From Dactylosporangium sucinum (lineage in GTDB: Bacteria > Actinomycetota > Actinomycetes > Mycobacteriales > Micromonosporaceae), in assembly GCF_014647515.1 (NCBI RefSeq), contig NZ_BMPI01000017.1, positions 1-64,000 of the forward strand: a stretch of 64,000 nt of DNA, in the 5' to 3' direction. A model generated the notes under the pieces. The model made no database searches and had not been told where the DNA came from. It saw only the letters and a program-made list of their open reading frames with translations. The first letter of the stretch is position 1. Each line of letters starts with the position of its first letter. Below, piece after piece: positions 16,720 through 25,668 of this stretch. A program made the position numbers and the translations under genes.

Positions 16720-18537
16720 ATGAGCACGGCCACGGTGATCGCGGCGCGCGCCGGCGACCAGCGGGCACTCGATGCCCTGGTCGGTGAGTACCTGCCGTTG
16801 ATCTACAACATCGTCGGGCGGGCGCTGCAGGGGCACGCCGACGTCGACGACGTGGTCCAGGAGACGATGCTGCGCATCGTCGACGGCCTGCCGCGGCTGC
16901 GCGAGCCGGAGAGCTTCCGCTCCTGGGCGGTCGCGATCGCCATGTCCCAGGTGCGCGACCGCCACCGCCGCCAGGTCCAGGCGCCGCTGGTCGGCGACTG
17001 GGCCGACCCCACCGACACCGCCGACCCGGGCGCCGACTTCGCCGACCTGGCGATCACCCGGCTGCGCCTGTCCGGCCAGCGGCAGGAGGTCGCCGAGGCG
17101 ACCCGCTGGCTCGACCACGACGACCGCGAGCTGCTGTCGCTGTGGTGGCTGGAGGCGGCCGGCCAGCTCGACCGCGACGAGGTCGTCGAGGCGCTGCACA
17201 TCACCCGGCAGCACGCCGCGGTGCGGATCCAGCGGATGAAGGCCCAGCTCGACGCGGCCCGGGCGGTGGTGCGGGCGCTGGCCGTGCGGCCGCGCTGCCC
17301 GGAGCTGCACGCGATCGTCACCCGCTGGGACGGCCGGCCGAGCGTGCTGTGGCGCAAGCGGCTGGCCCGGCACACCCGCGAGTGCCAGCGCTGCGACCAG
17401 GCCTGGACCGACATGGTCGCCGCCGAGCGCCTGCTCGCCGGGGTCGCGCTGGTGCCGGTGCCGTTCGTGTTCAGCGCGATGGCGACCAAGACGGGCGCGC
17501 TGTCGGTGGGCGCCGGCGCGGCCGGGGTGAAGGCCGGCGGGATCAAGGCGGTGATCGCCGGTTGGTTCGCCGCGCTGAAGCCGGCCATGGTCGGCGTGGC
17601 CGCCACGGTCGCGATCGCCGGCGCGGCCGGCGCCGTCTACCTCACGACGCAGGGCGAGGAGCAGCCCGAGCAGCAGGTCGCGGCCGCCGCTTCGGAGACC
17701 CCCTCCGCGGAGCCGCCGTCCTCGGCCGCACCCCCGCCGTCCAGCGCGCCGCCGTCGTCCTCGCCGCCGGCATCGAAGAGCGTGGTGGCCGCACCGCCCG
17801 CGGTGAAGACGGCGAAGAAGGGCGTGAGCACCTACAACTTCTCGGGCAACGGCCAGGCCCTGCGCGACGTCAAGGCGTCCTGGTACTACAACTGGTCGGC
17901 CGACCCGAGCGTCTCGGCGATCTCCGGCGTCGAGTACGTCCCGATGATCTGGGGCGGCGCCTCGGTCACCACCGCCAACCTGAACAAGGCCAAGGCCGGC
18001 GGGAAGGTGCTGCTCGGCTTCAACGAGCCCGACCTCAAGGAACAGGCCAACATGTCGGTGCAGCAGGCGCTCGACCTGTGGCCGCAGCTGCAGGCGACCG
18101 GCCTGCGGCTGGGCAGCCCGGCCCCCGCCTACGGCGCCGACACGCCCGGCGGCTGGTTCGACCAGTTCATGAGCGGCATCCAGGCCCGCGGCTACAAGGT
18201 CGATTTCATCGCACTGCACTGGTACGGCGGCGACTTCTCCACCGCCGCCACCAACCAGCTCAAGAACTACATCCAGAACGTCTACAACCGCTACAAGCTG
18301 CCGATCTGGCTCACCGAGTACGCGCTGATGCGCTTCGACAACGGGACGGTCTATCCGACGACGGACCAGCAGGTGACGTTCGTGAAGAACTCGACGGCCA
18401 TGCTGCAGGGCCTCTCCTACGTCGAGCGCTATGCCTGGTTCTCGCTGCCCAGCAGCAAGTCCGGCGACACCGGCCTCTACAGCAGCGGCACGACCCCGAC
18501 CTCGGTCGGTGCCGCATACCGAGCAGCAGGAGGATGA
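16720..18537 (+). CDS. Sigma-70/ECF factor fused to zinc motif, membrane helix and GH128-like glycosidase
   Basis: 605 residues in one uninterrupted frame. Residues 5-75 are sigma region 2 (DVDDVVQETMLRIVDGLPRL), and about 125-185 are region 4 (EVVEALHITRQHAAVRIQRM). Then comes H-x3-C-x2-C (HTRECQRCDQAW), the zinc motif of ZAS anti-sigma factors. A transmembrane helix follows at about residues 290-308 (MVGVAATVAIAGAAGAVYL), then a Pro/Ser linker of about 60 residues, then a glycosidase core of the GH128/Glyco_hydro_cc type. Both catalytic glutamates are visible, in GFNEPD and WLTEYAL. The topology would place the sigma part in the cytoplasm and the glycosidase outside. AGGAGG lies 6 nt before the ATG. 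Fused ECF factors are known in actinobacteria; this arrangement suggests sensing of extracellular beta-glucan or wall glycan (inference). Confidence 0.85.
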   Translation: MSTATVIAARAGDQRALDALVGEYLPLIYNIVGRALQGHADVDDVVQETMLRIVDGLPRLREPESFRSWAVAIAMSQVRDRHRRQVQAPLVGDWADPTDTADPGADFADLAITRLRLSGQRQEVAEATRWLDHDDRELLSLWWLEAAGQLDRDEVVEALHITRQHAAVRIQRMKAQLDAARAVVRALAVRPRCPELHAIVTRWDGRPSVLWRKRLARHTRECQRCDQAWTDMVAAERLLAGVALVPVPFVFSAMATKTGALSVGAGAAGVKAGGIKAVIAGWFAALKPAMVGVAATVAIAGAAGAVYLTTQGEEQPEQQVAAAASETPSAEPPSSAAPPPSSAPPSSSPPASKSVVAAPPAVKTAKKGVSTYNFSGNGQALRDVKASWYYNWSADPSVSAISGVEYVPMIWGGASVTTANLNKAKAGGKVLLGFNEPDLKEQANMSVQQALDLWPQLQATGLRLGSPAPAYGADTPGGWFDQFMSGIQARGYKVDFIALHWYGGDFSTAATNQLKNYIQNVYNRYKLPIWLTEYALMRFDNGTVYPTTDQQVTFVKNSTAMLQGLSYVERYAWFSLPSSKSGDTGLYSSGTTPTSVGAAYRAAGG

Positions 18538-18539
18538 CG

Positions 18540-18926
18540 ATGGACCCACGTTCGACCGGTGCCGCCACGCTGCTGGCCGCGCTCAACGCCAGCTGTGAGG
18601 ACTTCCAGCGGTACGGCCAGCAGATCGCCGCCACCCACGGGCCGATCCACTGGGAGCTCATCGGCCGCATCGGCCCCGGCGAGGCGCCCTTCGCGCTCGT
18701 CGGTGTCGTCCTGCGCTACGACCGCACCACCGTCGACCTGGGCGTCGACCTGTGGGTCCGCGAGGGTGCGTTCGAGATCAGCGGCTACGGCACGATCGAC
18801 GGCCGCCGGCTCCTCGTCGACCTGCCGGACGTGCTCACCGACGACCTCGACGAGGCGATCCGCGTCCTGCGCGAGTACACCGCCCGCCTGTGCGCCTACC
18901 GCAACGTGCTGGACGAGGTGGCCTGA
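18540..18926 (+). CDS. Small conserved protein downstream of the sigma fusion
   Basis: 128 residues, soluble, acidic, starting MDPRSTGAATLLAALNASC. Function unknown. The start at 18540 is 2 bp past the TGA of the sigma-glycosidase gene, and the AGGAGG at 18528-18533 lies inside the end of that gene at 6 nt spacing, so the two are translationally coupled. The pairing with a membrane-bound sigma factor suggests a modulator. It overlaps the convergent MFS gene by 31 bp. Confidence 0.7.
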   Translation: MDPRSTGAATLLAALNASCEDFQRYGQQIAATHGPIHWELIGRIGPGEAPFALVGVVLRYDRTTVDLGVDLWVREGAFEISGYGTIDGRRLLVDLPDVLTDDLDEAIRVLREYTARLCAYRNVLDEVA

Positions 18927-20110
18927 AGCTCCGGGGTGACCCGGCCGCGCAGGTGCACGACCAGCGCCACGCAGCCGACCGCCACCGTCCCCGCGCCGCA
19001 CAGCACGAACGTCGCCGCCGGCCCGGCCGTGTGCACCAGCGGCGCGCCGAGCAGCGTGCCCACCGGCGTGGCCAGCACCAGCACCGCGCCGCGGGCGGCC
19101 AGCACCGGCGAGATCCGCTCGGCCGGCACCGCGCGCTGGAAGAGGGTCGTGCTCGTCGCCGGGAACGGCGCCCAGGCCAGGCCGGCCAGGGCCAGCGTGA
19201 GCAGGTCCACCCACAGCGGCAGGCCCAGGCCGAGCGGCACCACGAGCAGGCCGAAGCACAGGACCGCGCCGATGGTCACCGGCCACAGCGGGAGCCGCCG
19301 CAGGTGGCCGACGGCGACCGCACCGATGACCGCGCCGACGCCGAACGCCGAGTACAACAGGCCGACCTCGGCCGCGGAGCCGGCGAACAGCGGTACCGCC
19401 ACCGGAATCGGCCCGAAGAGCAGGAAGAACCCGGCCGAGAGCGCGGTCAGGCCGAGCAGCTGCCGGTCGTGCCGGATCACCGCCAGCCCCGCGGCGCGCC
19501 CGGCGCCCGGCCCGGCCCGCGGCATCGGCCGGACCAGCCGGAACGACAGCGCCAGCACCGCGAACGTTGCCGCGTCGACGGCCAGCACCGCCGGCGCGCC
19601 GAGCACCGCGATGAGCAGCCCGGCGAGCGCTGGACCGGCCACTGTGGACGCTTCGGCGATGGCTGTGAGCAGCGCGTTCGCCGCCAGGTGGAGTTCCTTA
19701 GGGAGCAGTTGGGCCACCAGGGTGTACCGCCCCGCCGTGCCCCAGGCGGTGAGCAGCGCCGACAGGGCGAGCAGCCCGATGTACCGCCCGATCGTCAGCG
19801 CATCGAGGGCCGACAGCAGCCCGATCGCGCCCAGGAACACCGCCCGCAGGGTCGCGTCGAGCCCGGCCAGGTGCGCGCCGCTGCGCCCGCGCAGGGCCGG
19901 GGCCAGCACGACCGCGCCGACCGCGCCGGGCAGCGCGTAGGCGGCCACCGCGAGCCCGACCCACAGCCCCCGGGCCGGCGGTGGCGCCAGCTCCAGCGCG
20001 AGCCAGCCCACCGCCACGGCGCTCATCCCGTCGCCGACCGCCGAGAGCACCAGCGCCGGCAGCACACGGCCGAAGACGGGGTGCCGAACCACCGGCCGAT
20101 AGGGAGACAT
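18896..20110 (-). CDS. MFS transporter, MFS_1/MFS_3 exporter type
   Basis: 404 residues with about 12 hydrophobic helices and the short loops typical of 12-helix drug exporters. The loop between helices 2 and 3 is LRGRSGAHLAGLD, a weak form of the MFS signature. The substrate cannot be predicted. GGGGAG stands 9 nt before the ATG at 20110. It is divergent from the F420 oxidoreductase, with 95 bp between the starts. Confidence 0.82.
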   Translation of the reverse strand: MSPYRPVVRHPVFGRVLPALVLSAVGDGMSAVAVGWLALELAPPPARGLWVGLAVAAYALPGAVGAVVLAPALRGRSGAHLAGLDATLRAVFLGAIGLLSALDALTIGRYIGLLALSALLTAWGTAGRYTLVAQLLPKELHLAANALLTAIAEASTVAGPALAGLLIAVLGAPAVLAVDAATFAVLALSFRLVRPMPRAGPGAGRAAGLAVIRHDRQLLGLTALSAGFFLLFGPIPVAVPLFAGSAAEVGLLYSAFGVGAVIGAVAVGHLRRLPLWPVTIGAVLCFGLLVVPLGLGLPLWVDLLTLALAGLAWAPFPATSTTLFQRAVPAERISPVLAARGAVLVLATPVGTLLGAPLVHTAGPAATFVLCGAGTVAVGCVALVVHLRGRVTPELQATSSSTLR

Positions 20111-20205
20111 CAATTGATTCTCCCCTATGTGCTGCGCCTTTCCCAAGAATGTTCCGACGCATCCCAAATCGGCGTAACCGGCCCCGCAGCGGGTATCCGA
20201 GCCGC

Positions 20206-21147
20206 ATGGTGAACTTCGGCTACACACTCATGTGTGAACAGTCCGGCCCCAACGAGCTCGTCGACGACGCGGTGCGGGCGGAAGAGGCCGGCTACGACTT
20301 CGCGGCCGTCTCCGACCACTTCAGCCCCTGGCTGACCGAGCAGGGGCACTCACCGTTCGCCTGGTCGGTGCTGGGCGCGGCGGCCTACGCGACCGAGAGC
20401 CTCGAGCTGATGACCATGGTCACCTGCCCGACCCGCCGCTACCACCCGGCGGTCGTCGCGCAGCAGGCGGCGACGATCGGCGTCATGTCCCAGGGCCGGT
20501 TCACCCTGGGCGTCGGCGCGGGGGAGAACCTCAACGAGCACGTCGCCGGCGCCTGGCCGCACCGCACCCAGCGGCACGAGATGCTGGCCGAGGCGCTGGA
20601 GATCATCAACCCGCTGCTCGACGGCGAGACGGTGCGCCATTCCGGGACCTATTACGAGGTACCGGAGGCCCGCCTGTGGGACCGCCCCGACGAGGGCGTC
20701 CCCGTGGTCATGGCCGTCTCGGGCCACGACTCCCTGGAGGTGGCGGCCTCCCTCTCCGACGGCGTCGTGGCGGTGCAGCCGGACCCGTCGCTGCGCATTC
20801 CGGACAAGCCGTTCTACGGTCAGGTGGCCCTCTGCTACGGTCCGGACGAGTCGGAGTGCCGCAAGCGGGCCCTGGACCAGTTCCGCTGGTTCGGCCTGCA
20901 GTGGCCGGTGATGGCCGAGCTGCCGGACCCACGTGCCTTCGACGCGGCGTCGTCGTTCGTCACGGAGGACGACGTGGCATCGTCGATCCCGTGCGGCCCG
21001 GACCTGGACCGTCACGTGACGGCGATCCGCGCCTTCATCGACGCCGGCTTCACGCACATCGCGTTGCTGCAGATCGGCGGCGGCAACCAGCACGACTTCC
21101 TCGACTGGTCCGAGTCGCAGCTCCTCCCAGCCCTACGCGCCTCCTGA
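20206..21147 (+). CDS. LLM-class F420-dependent oxidoreductase, G6PDH-like family
   Basis: 313-residue luciferase-like TIM barrel. It matches the family of F420-dependent glucose-6-phosphate dehydrogenase relatives (TIGR03557-type): MVNFGYTLMCEQSGP at the start, DHFSPWLTEQGHSPFAWSVLG, TCPTRRYHPAVVAQQAA, and FTLGVGAGENLNEHVAG. Such enzymes transfer hydride to or from cofactor F420; the true substrate of this member is unknown. It ends before the hairpin-rich convergent gap. Confidence 0.88.
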   Translation: MVNFGYTLMCEQSGPNELVDDAVRAEEAGYDFAAVSDHFSPWLTEQGHSPFAWSVLGAAAYATESLELMTMVTCPTRRYHPAVVAQQAATIGVMSQGRFTLGVGAGENLNEHVAGAWPHRTQRHEMLAEALEIINPLLDGETVRHSGTYYEVPEARLWDRPDEGVPVVMAVSGHDSLEVAASLSDGVVAVQPDPSLRIPDKPFYGQVALCYGPDESECRKRALDQFRWFGLQWPVMAELPDPRAFDAASSFVTEDDVASSIPCGPDLDRHVTAIRAFIDAGFTHIALLQIGGGNQHDFLDWSESQLLPALRAS

Positions 21148-21287
21148 CCACCACTGCCCTCACGCCCGTCCTCGCCCCGCCGCCCGTCCTCGTCCCGCTG
21201 GCGTCGCGCCGCCGCCTCTGCCGCGCCCGCCGCCGCCCCGCGCGTCGCCCCCTCGCGTTGGCGTCTCCCGCGCCGCCCCCTTTGCCG

Positions 21288-21358
21288 CGATCTTGGAGTT
21301 GTGGTCCCGACTTTATGCCCACAAATCCGACAAATCCGGGACCACAACCCCAAGATCG
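21288..21358. repeat. Family-A intergenic hairpin (GATCTTG...TTGTGG), copy 1
   Basis: The 22-nt arm at 21288-21309 (CGATCTTGGAGTTGTGG...) pairs with 21337-21358 with one mismatch, around a 27-nt AT-richer loop. Close copies are at 39014, 53454 and 59712. It lies 141 bases past the F420 oxidoreductase stop, in a convergent gap (21148-21617) that contains no gene. Upstream is a pyrimidine-rich tract; between the two hairpins is G-rich low-complexity DNA. Confidence 0.75.
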
Positions 21359-21552
21359 GCGCGGGGAGGGTGCGTGCCGCGGGCAGGGCGCCGTCGTGGC
21401 GGGCGGCGCGGGGGAGGGTGGGTGTGGCAGGCCGTGGGTGTGGCGGGCGGCGGCGGGAGTGCGTGGCCGCCTGGAGGGTGCCAGGAGGAGCCGTCGGCAT
21501 CCCGTTCCGCGGTGCCGCGGGTGATCGCGGCACCGACCCCCCGGGCGTCGTC

Positions 21553-21608
21553 CATGATCGATGGAGACTTCTGGTTGCCATGGCAGCCGGAAGTCTCCAT
21601 CGATCATG
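21553..21608. repeat. Family-B intergenic hairpin, copy 2
   Basis: CATGATCGATGGAGACTTC at 21553-21571 is perfectly complementary to 21590-21608. The 18-nt interior is itself nearly palindromic around TGCCATGGCA, so the fold can extend to about 28 bp with few mismatches. It ends 10 bases before the stop codon of the minus-strand gene at 21618. Confidence 0.75.
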
Positions 21609-21617
21609 AAGCCGGGC

Positions 21618-24600
21618 CTACACGCCGCCGGGGCGGAGGCGGGGGAGGCGGGTGTCCACGTCCGGGACGGAGTAGCCCAGTGCTCGCAGGCGGGCGCTCA
21701 CGTCCTCGATCGGCTTGCGGGTCTTCTGCGCCGCGGCCAGCAGGTGGTTCAGCGGTACCGGCTGCGAGGCGTCCAGCCACGGCCGGGAGCCGTCGAGGTC
21801 GGTGCTGGCCAGCAGGAGGTCGTTCGGCTTCACCGAGTCGACCGCGATCGAGGTCAGGTCCACATCCACGTTGTAGCCGAGCGTCTCCAGCCGGGCCGCG
21901 ATCTCGTGCACCGGGCGGCGGACCCGCCGGGCCGCCTGCAGCAGGTGGGGGAGCGGCACCTGCTCGTCCAGGTCCAGCCAGGGCTGTGAGCCGTCCAGGT
22001 CGCGGCTGGTGATGAGCAGGTCGTCGGGCTCCACCTGGTCGAGGGAGGGGCCGGCGCCGTGCAGGCTCACCGCATACCCGAGGAAGGTCAGCCGCGCAGC
22101 GATGTCGTGCACGCTGCGCCGGGTGCGCTGGGCCGCGCGCAGGACGCGGATGGTCGGGATCGGCTTCATCGGGTCGAGCCACGGGTCGGAGCCGTCGAGG
22201 TCCTCGCTGGTGATGGTGAGGTCGTCGGGCTCCAGGTGGTCGATGAGGATCGCGTCCGGGTCGACGTCGACGCGATACCCGCACGCGGCCAGCCGGGCGG
22301 CCACGTCGCCGACCTCGCGGCCGGTCGACTCGGCGGCGCGGAGCAGGTGGATCAGCGGTACCGGACGGGACGAGTCGAGCCAGGGCTGCGAGCCGTCGAG
22401 GTCTCGGCTGGCCAGCTGCAGGTCCTCCGGCTCGAGCTTCACCACCTCGATGGCGTCGAGGTCGCCGCCCAGCCGGAAGCCGAACGACCGCAGCCGGGCC
22501 GCCACCTCGGACACCGGCCGGGAGGTGCGCTCGGCGGCGCGCAGGACGTGCACCGGCGCCACCTCCTCGGCGAGCTCCAGCCACGGCGAGGTGCTGTCCA
22601 GGTCGCGCGAGATGAGCACCAGGTCGTCGGGCTCGGTGACCAGCGTCTCCCAGCCGGGCTCCAGCGGATACCCGAGCAGCGCAAGCCGCGCCGCCGTCTC
22701 GTCGGCCGGCAGGTTCACCTTGTGGGCGGCCCGGAGCAGGTGCAGCAGGGTCACCGGCTCCCGCGGGTCCAGCCACGGGTGCGAGCCGTCGAGGTCGCGG
22801 CTGGCGATGGTGAGGTCCTTCGGCCCGAACTGCTCGATCGGCAGCACGTCGACGTCCACGTCCACGTCGAAGCCCAGTTGCCGGAGGCGTTCGACGATCT
22901 GGGCGACGGGACGGCCGGACCGATGTGCTGCCCGCAGCAGATGCACAAGGTGTACCGGCTGATCGGGCTGCAGCCACGGCCGCGTCCCGTCCACGTCGCG
23001 GCTGGTGAAGATGAGGTCGTCGGGGTCGACGCCCACGGTCGCGGCGCCCACCGACGGCTCGAAGCCCAGGGCCTCCAGCCGGACGGCCACCTCCGGCGCG
23101 CTCCGGCCGGTCTTGCGGGCGGCCCGCACCAGGTGCACCAGGGGCACGATGTCGACCGGGTCCAGCCACGGGCCGGTGCCGTCGACGTCCACGCTCAGCA
23201 GGAGCGCGTCCGACGGCCGGGCCCGCATCGCCCGCCTCCAGTCCGCGCCGGGCTTGAGCACCTTGCGGTAGCGACCGCCGGCGGCCAGCGCGGTCAGGCG
23301 CCACTCCACCAGCTCGTCGGGGCCGCCGACCGGGCCGTCGTTGGCCACGAAGCAGCCGGTCACGGCCGCGTCGACGGTTTCGCCGTCCATGTCCCACTTG
23401 CCGTGGCCGCGCTCGATGGCCTGCTCGAAGATGAGGTCCGCCACCAGCGGTCGGGTCGGGGCGAGCCGGCACAGCCAGTCGTAGCCGAGCAGGGTCGTCC
23501 CCGGCGCCGTCAACGCCGGCACGGCCTCCCACAGCAGGCGGTCGACGTCCTCCTCGCGGTACGCGAGAATCTTGGTCCGATCGACGGACAGGCGCGGCGC
23601 GAGGTCGCGGTTGAGGTTGACGACCGCGCCGAAGATCTCCTTGCCGGCGTAGAGGCCGTCGGCGAGCAGCGCGCCGGTGCCCTTGCACCACCAGACCCGC
23701 GCGCCCTCGGCCGCCACGACGCCCGAGCCGACGAGGTCCTCGTCATCCTCGTCGTCGTCCTCCGAGACGGCCGCCTCGGACAGCTCGCCGGGCGCCCAGT
23801 GCTGGCTCTGCACGCCGTCGGTGGCCTCGGTCGCGAACTCGGCGACCCACAGCAGCTTGCGCAGCTCCTCGACGGAGGAGACGGTCACGCCCTCGCGCAG
23901 GTGCAGCCGGACGGTCGTGCCCGACTCGGTGCCGGGGCCGAGATCCTGGATGCGGAACAGGCTGCCCGGGCCGGCGATCGAGACCCGCAGCCGCTCGCCG
24001 GCCTGGCCGTCGCGGCCCATCCGGCAGGTCTCCACGGTCAGCTCGTCGGCGAGCATGAAGTAGCTCAGCACGCCGATGCCGAACCGGCTGTTGGGGAACA
24101 GCTGCACCGGCGGGTCGAGCCGGGCCCACTCGGCCTGCTCCTCCAGGAACTCCGGCAGGTCGGCCAGGCGCACGCCGGCCTGGGAGAAGACCTCGCTGAG
24201 CTCGCGCACGCCCATGCCGATGCCGTTGTCGACGCAGTCGAGGTAGGCGCGGCCGTCCACGTCCACGCCCTGCTCGAAGCGGATCCGCCCGTCCCACGGC
24301 AGCTTGCGGTCGTGGGCGCGGGTGAGGTACTCCGTGCGCGCCTCCCGGTAGCGGCAGGCGTCGAGGGCGTTCTGGTACAGCTCGCGGATGGCGAGGGCGG
24401 GGTCGCCGTAGAGCTGCTCACCCATGAGCAGCTCCCGGACCCGGTCCTCGGCCAGCCGGAAGCGGACCCCGGCCGACTGGTACGCGGGCACGCCGTCCTG
24501 CATCGCCGGCCCGACGTCGTCGGTCGCCGCCCGGTTGGGCAGGTGGCGCAGCGGCTGCAGGGACTCGTCGCGGGCGGCGGCCCGCTGCGCCTCGGCCAGC

Positions 24601-25490
24601 AGCTGGTTCAGCGTGTCGATGTGGGCGCGCAGCGCGACCTCGATGGACGGGTGGGCGCAGGCGGCGCTGAGCACCAGCGTCGCCCCGCGCGGCTCCCAGT
24701 GGCTCGCGCGCACGGTGTCGAGCACCTGGCGGGCGGTGACGGGATCGCCGATGCCCAGGTGCTCGCCGACGACCTCCGGCAGCACCGTGACCTCGATGGC
24801 CAGGCCCCGGGCGATGGTCAGCAGGAACGCCACCAGCCGCTCGCGCACGCCGGTGTTGTCGCTGACGAGGGCCTCGGGCCGGTCGTGCCGGTTGAGGAAG
24901 GCCGGGTCGGCGCGCACCGCCCGGATGAACTCGGCCGTGCGGGCCTCGCTCTCCCGGCCGGTCAGCGCCTCGATGGTCGCCGGCTGGTACGCGGCCGGGC
25001 GCCGCCCGATCCACCGGTGCAGCAGCCACCAGCCCAGCTCGGCGGCGGTCTCCCGCTTGCCGGCCCGGGTGGCCGCGAGCGCCCGGCGGTAAGGCTGGGC
25101 GTAGGTCTGGGTGAAGCGCTCGAACGCGGCCCGGTCGCTGGTCGCGTCCTGCGACGGCTCCAGGTCACCCGGCTCCACGACGCGCTCCGCGGTGGCGATG
25201 CTCGCCCAGAGGGCGTCATGCAGCAGCGGTACCGCCACGAGCAGCTCCGCCTCCGCGCCCGTGAACGTCACGTCCGCGGGCAGCGCGTCGACGAGGGTCG
25301 CGACCTGCGCGGACATCCGCGCGGCGAACTGCGGGTCCTGCCACGGGTCCGCGGCGAGCACGGCTTTTCGGCGGTGCTCCGCGAGGCGCCGGGCGAGGGC
25401 GACCGTGTGCGCACGGGGCGCGTCCGCATCCTGGACGCGGCTCCACACCGAGTGCTCCGCCGCGATCGTTTCCCAGCCTTCTGGCACCAT
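21618..25490 (-). CDS. Hsp90-type (GHKL) ATPase with eight C-terminal ~70-residue repeats
   Basis: 1,290 residues. The N-terminal 340 residues are helical and unassigned (possibly an inactive HD-like domain). An Hsp90-like ATPase follows at about 340-600, with N-box ELYQNALDAC, G1 box DNGIGM and G2 region SRFGIGVLSYFM. An acidic loop SEDDDEDDEDL sits near 620. From about residue 770 to the end, eight repeats share SRDLDGS-PWL----PV-L-HLLRAA----RPV-EIAARL--LGY; each looks like a small winged-helix unit. Hsp90-wHTH proteins occur in actinobacteria and have been discussed as parts of conflict or signalling systems. ATG 25490 fits a leaderless start (TAAGTT at 25503-25498, 7 nt away); an upstream in-frame GTG at 25550 is the alternative. 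Function unproven. Confidence 0.8.
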   Translation of the reverse strand: MVPEGWETIAAEHSVWSRVQDADAPRAHTVALARRLAEHRRKAVLAADPWQDPQFAARMSAQVATLVDALPADVTFTGAEAELLVAVPLLHDALWASIATAERVVEPGDLEPSQDATSDRAAFERFTQTYAQPYRRALAATRAGKRETAAELGWWLLHRWIGRRPAAYQPATIEALTGRESEARTAEFIRAVRADPAFLNRHDRPEALVSDNTGVRERLVAFLLTIARGLAIEVTVLPEVVGEHLGIGDPVTARQVLDTVRASHWEPRGATLVLSAACAHPSIEVALRAHIDTLNQLLAEAQRAAARDESLQPLRHLPNRAATDDVGPAMQDGVPAYQSAGVRFRLAEDRVRELLMGEQLYGDPALAIRELYQNALDACRYREARTEYLTRAHDRKLPWDGRIRFEQGVDVDGRAYLDCVDNGIGMGVRELSEVFSQAGVRLADLPEFLEEQAEWARLDPPVQLFPNSRFGIGVLSYFMLADELTVETCRMGRDGQAGERLRVSIAGPGSLFRIQDLGPGTESGTTVRLHLREGVTVSSVEELRKLLWVAEFATEATDGVQSQHWAPGELSEAAVSEDDDEDDEDLVGSGVVAAEGARVWWCKGTGALLADGLYAGKEIFGAVVNLNRDLAPRLSVDRTKILAYREEDVDRLLWEAVPALTAPGTTLLGYDWLCRLAPTRPLVADLIFEQAIERGHGKWDMDGETVDAAVTGCFVANDGPVGGPDELVEWRLTALAAGGRYRKVLKPGADWRRAMRARPSDALLLSVDVDGTGPWLDPVDIVPLVHLVRAARKTGRSAPEVAVRLEALGFEPSVGAATVGVDPDDLIFTSRDVDGTRPWLQPDQPVHLVHLLRAAHRSGRPVAQIVERLRQLGFDVDVDVDVLPIEQFGPKDLTIASRDLDGSHPWLDPREPVTLLHLLRAAHKVNLPADETAARLALLGYPLEPGWETLVTEPDDLVLISRDLDSTSPWLELAEEVAPVHVLRAAERTSRPVSEVAARLRSFGFRLGGDLDAIEVVKLEPEDLQLASRDLDGSQPWLDSSRPVPLIHLLRAAESTGREVGDVAARLAACGYRVDVDPDAILIDHLEPDDLTITSEDLDGSDPWLDPMKPIPTIRVLRAAQRTRRSVHDIAARLTFLGYAVSLHGAGPSLDQVEPDDLLITSRDLDGSQPWLDLDEQVPLPHLLQAARRVRRPVHEIAARLETLGYNVDVDLTSIAVDSVKPNDLLLASTDLDGSRPWLDASQPVPLNHLLAAAQKTRKPIEDVSARLRALGYSVPDVDTRLPRLRPGGV

Positions 25491-25668
25491 GCGGGCAAAC
25501 TTACCGGCCGATCGCAACGCAACGCCCTTGTGGCGCCCGTTTCGTGCCACTGGTTTCCCGCCGTCCCTTTATCTGACGGGCATCGGACGCTTGGACGGTA
25601 GAGGTTTGTTGCTTGCGCAAGCTACGGTGCTCCGGGCGGTACTGGCCAACAAGGGGGTAGGGCGGGAA

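Noticed and set aside
21640..23250. Regularly spaced DNA repeats of about 210 bp that could suggest a repeat array or CRISPR
   Set aside because: They are the coding sequence of eight protein repeats, diverged at the DNA level and in frame throughout.
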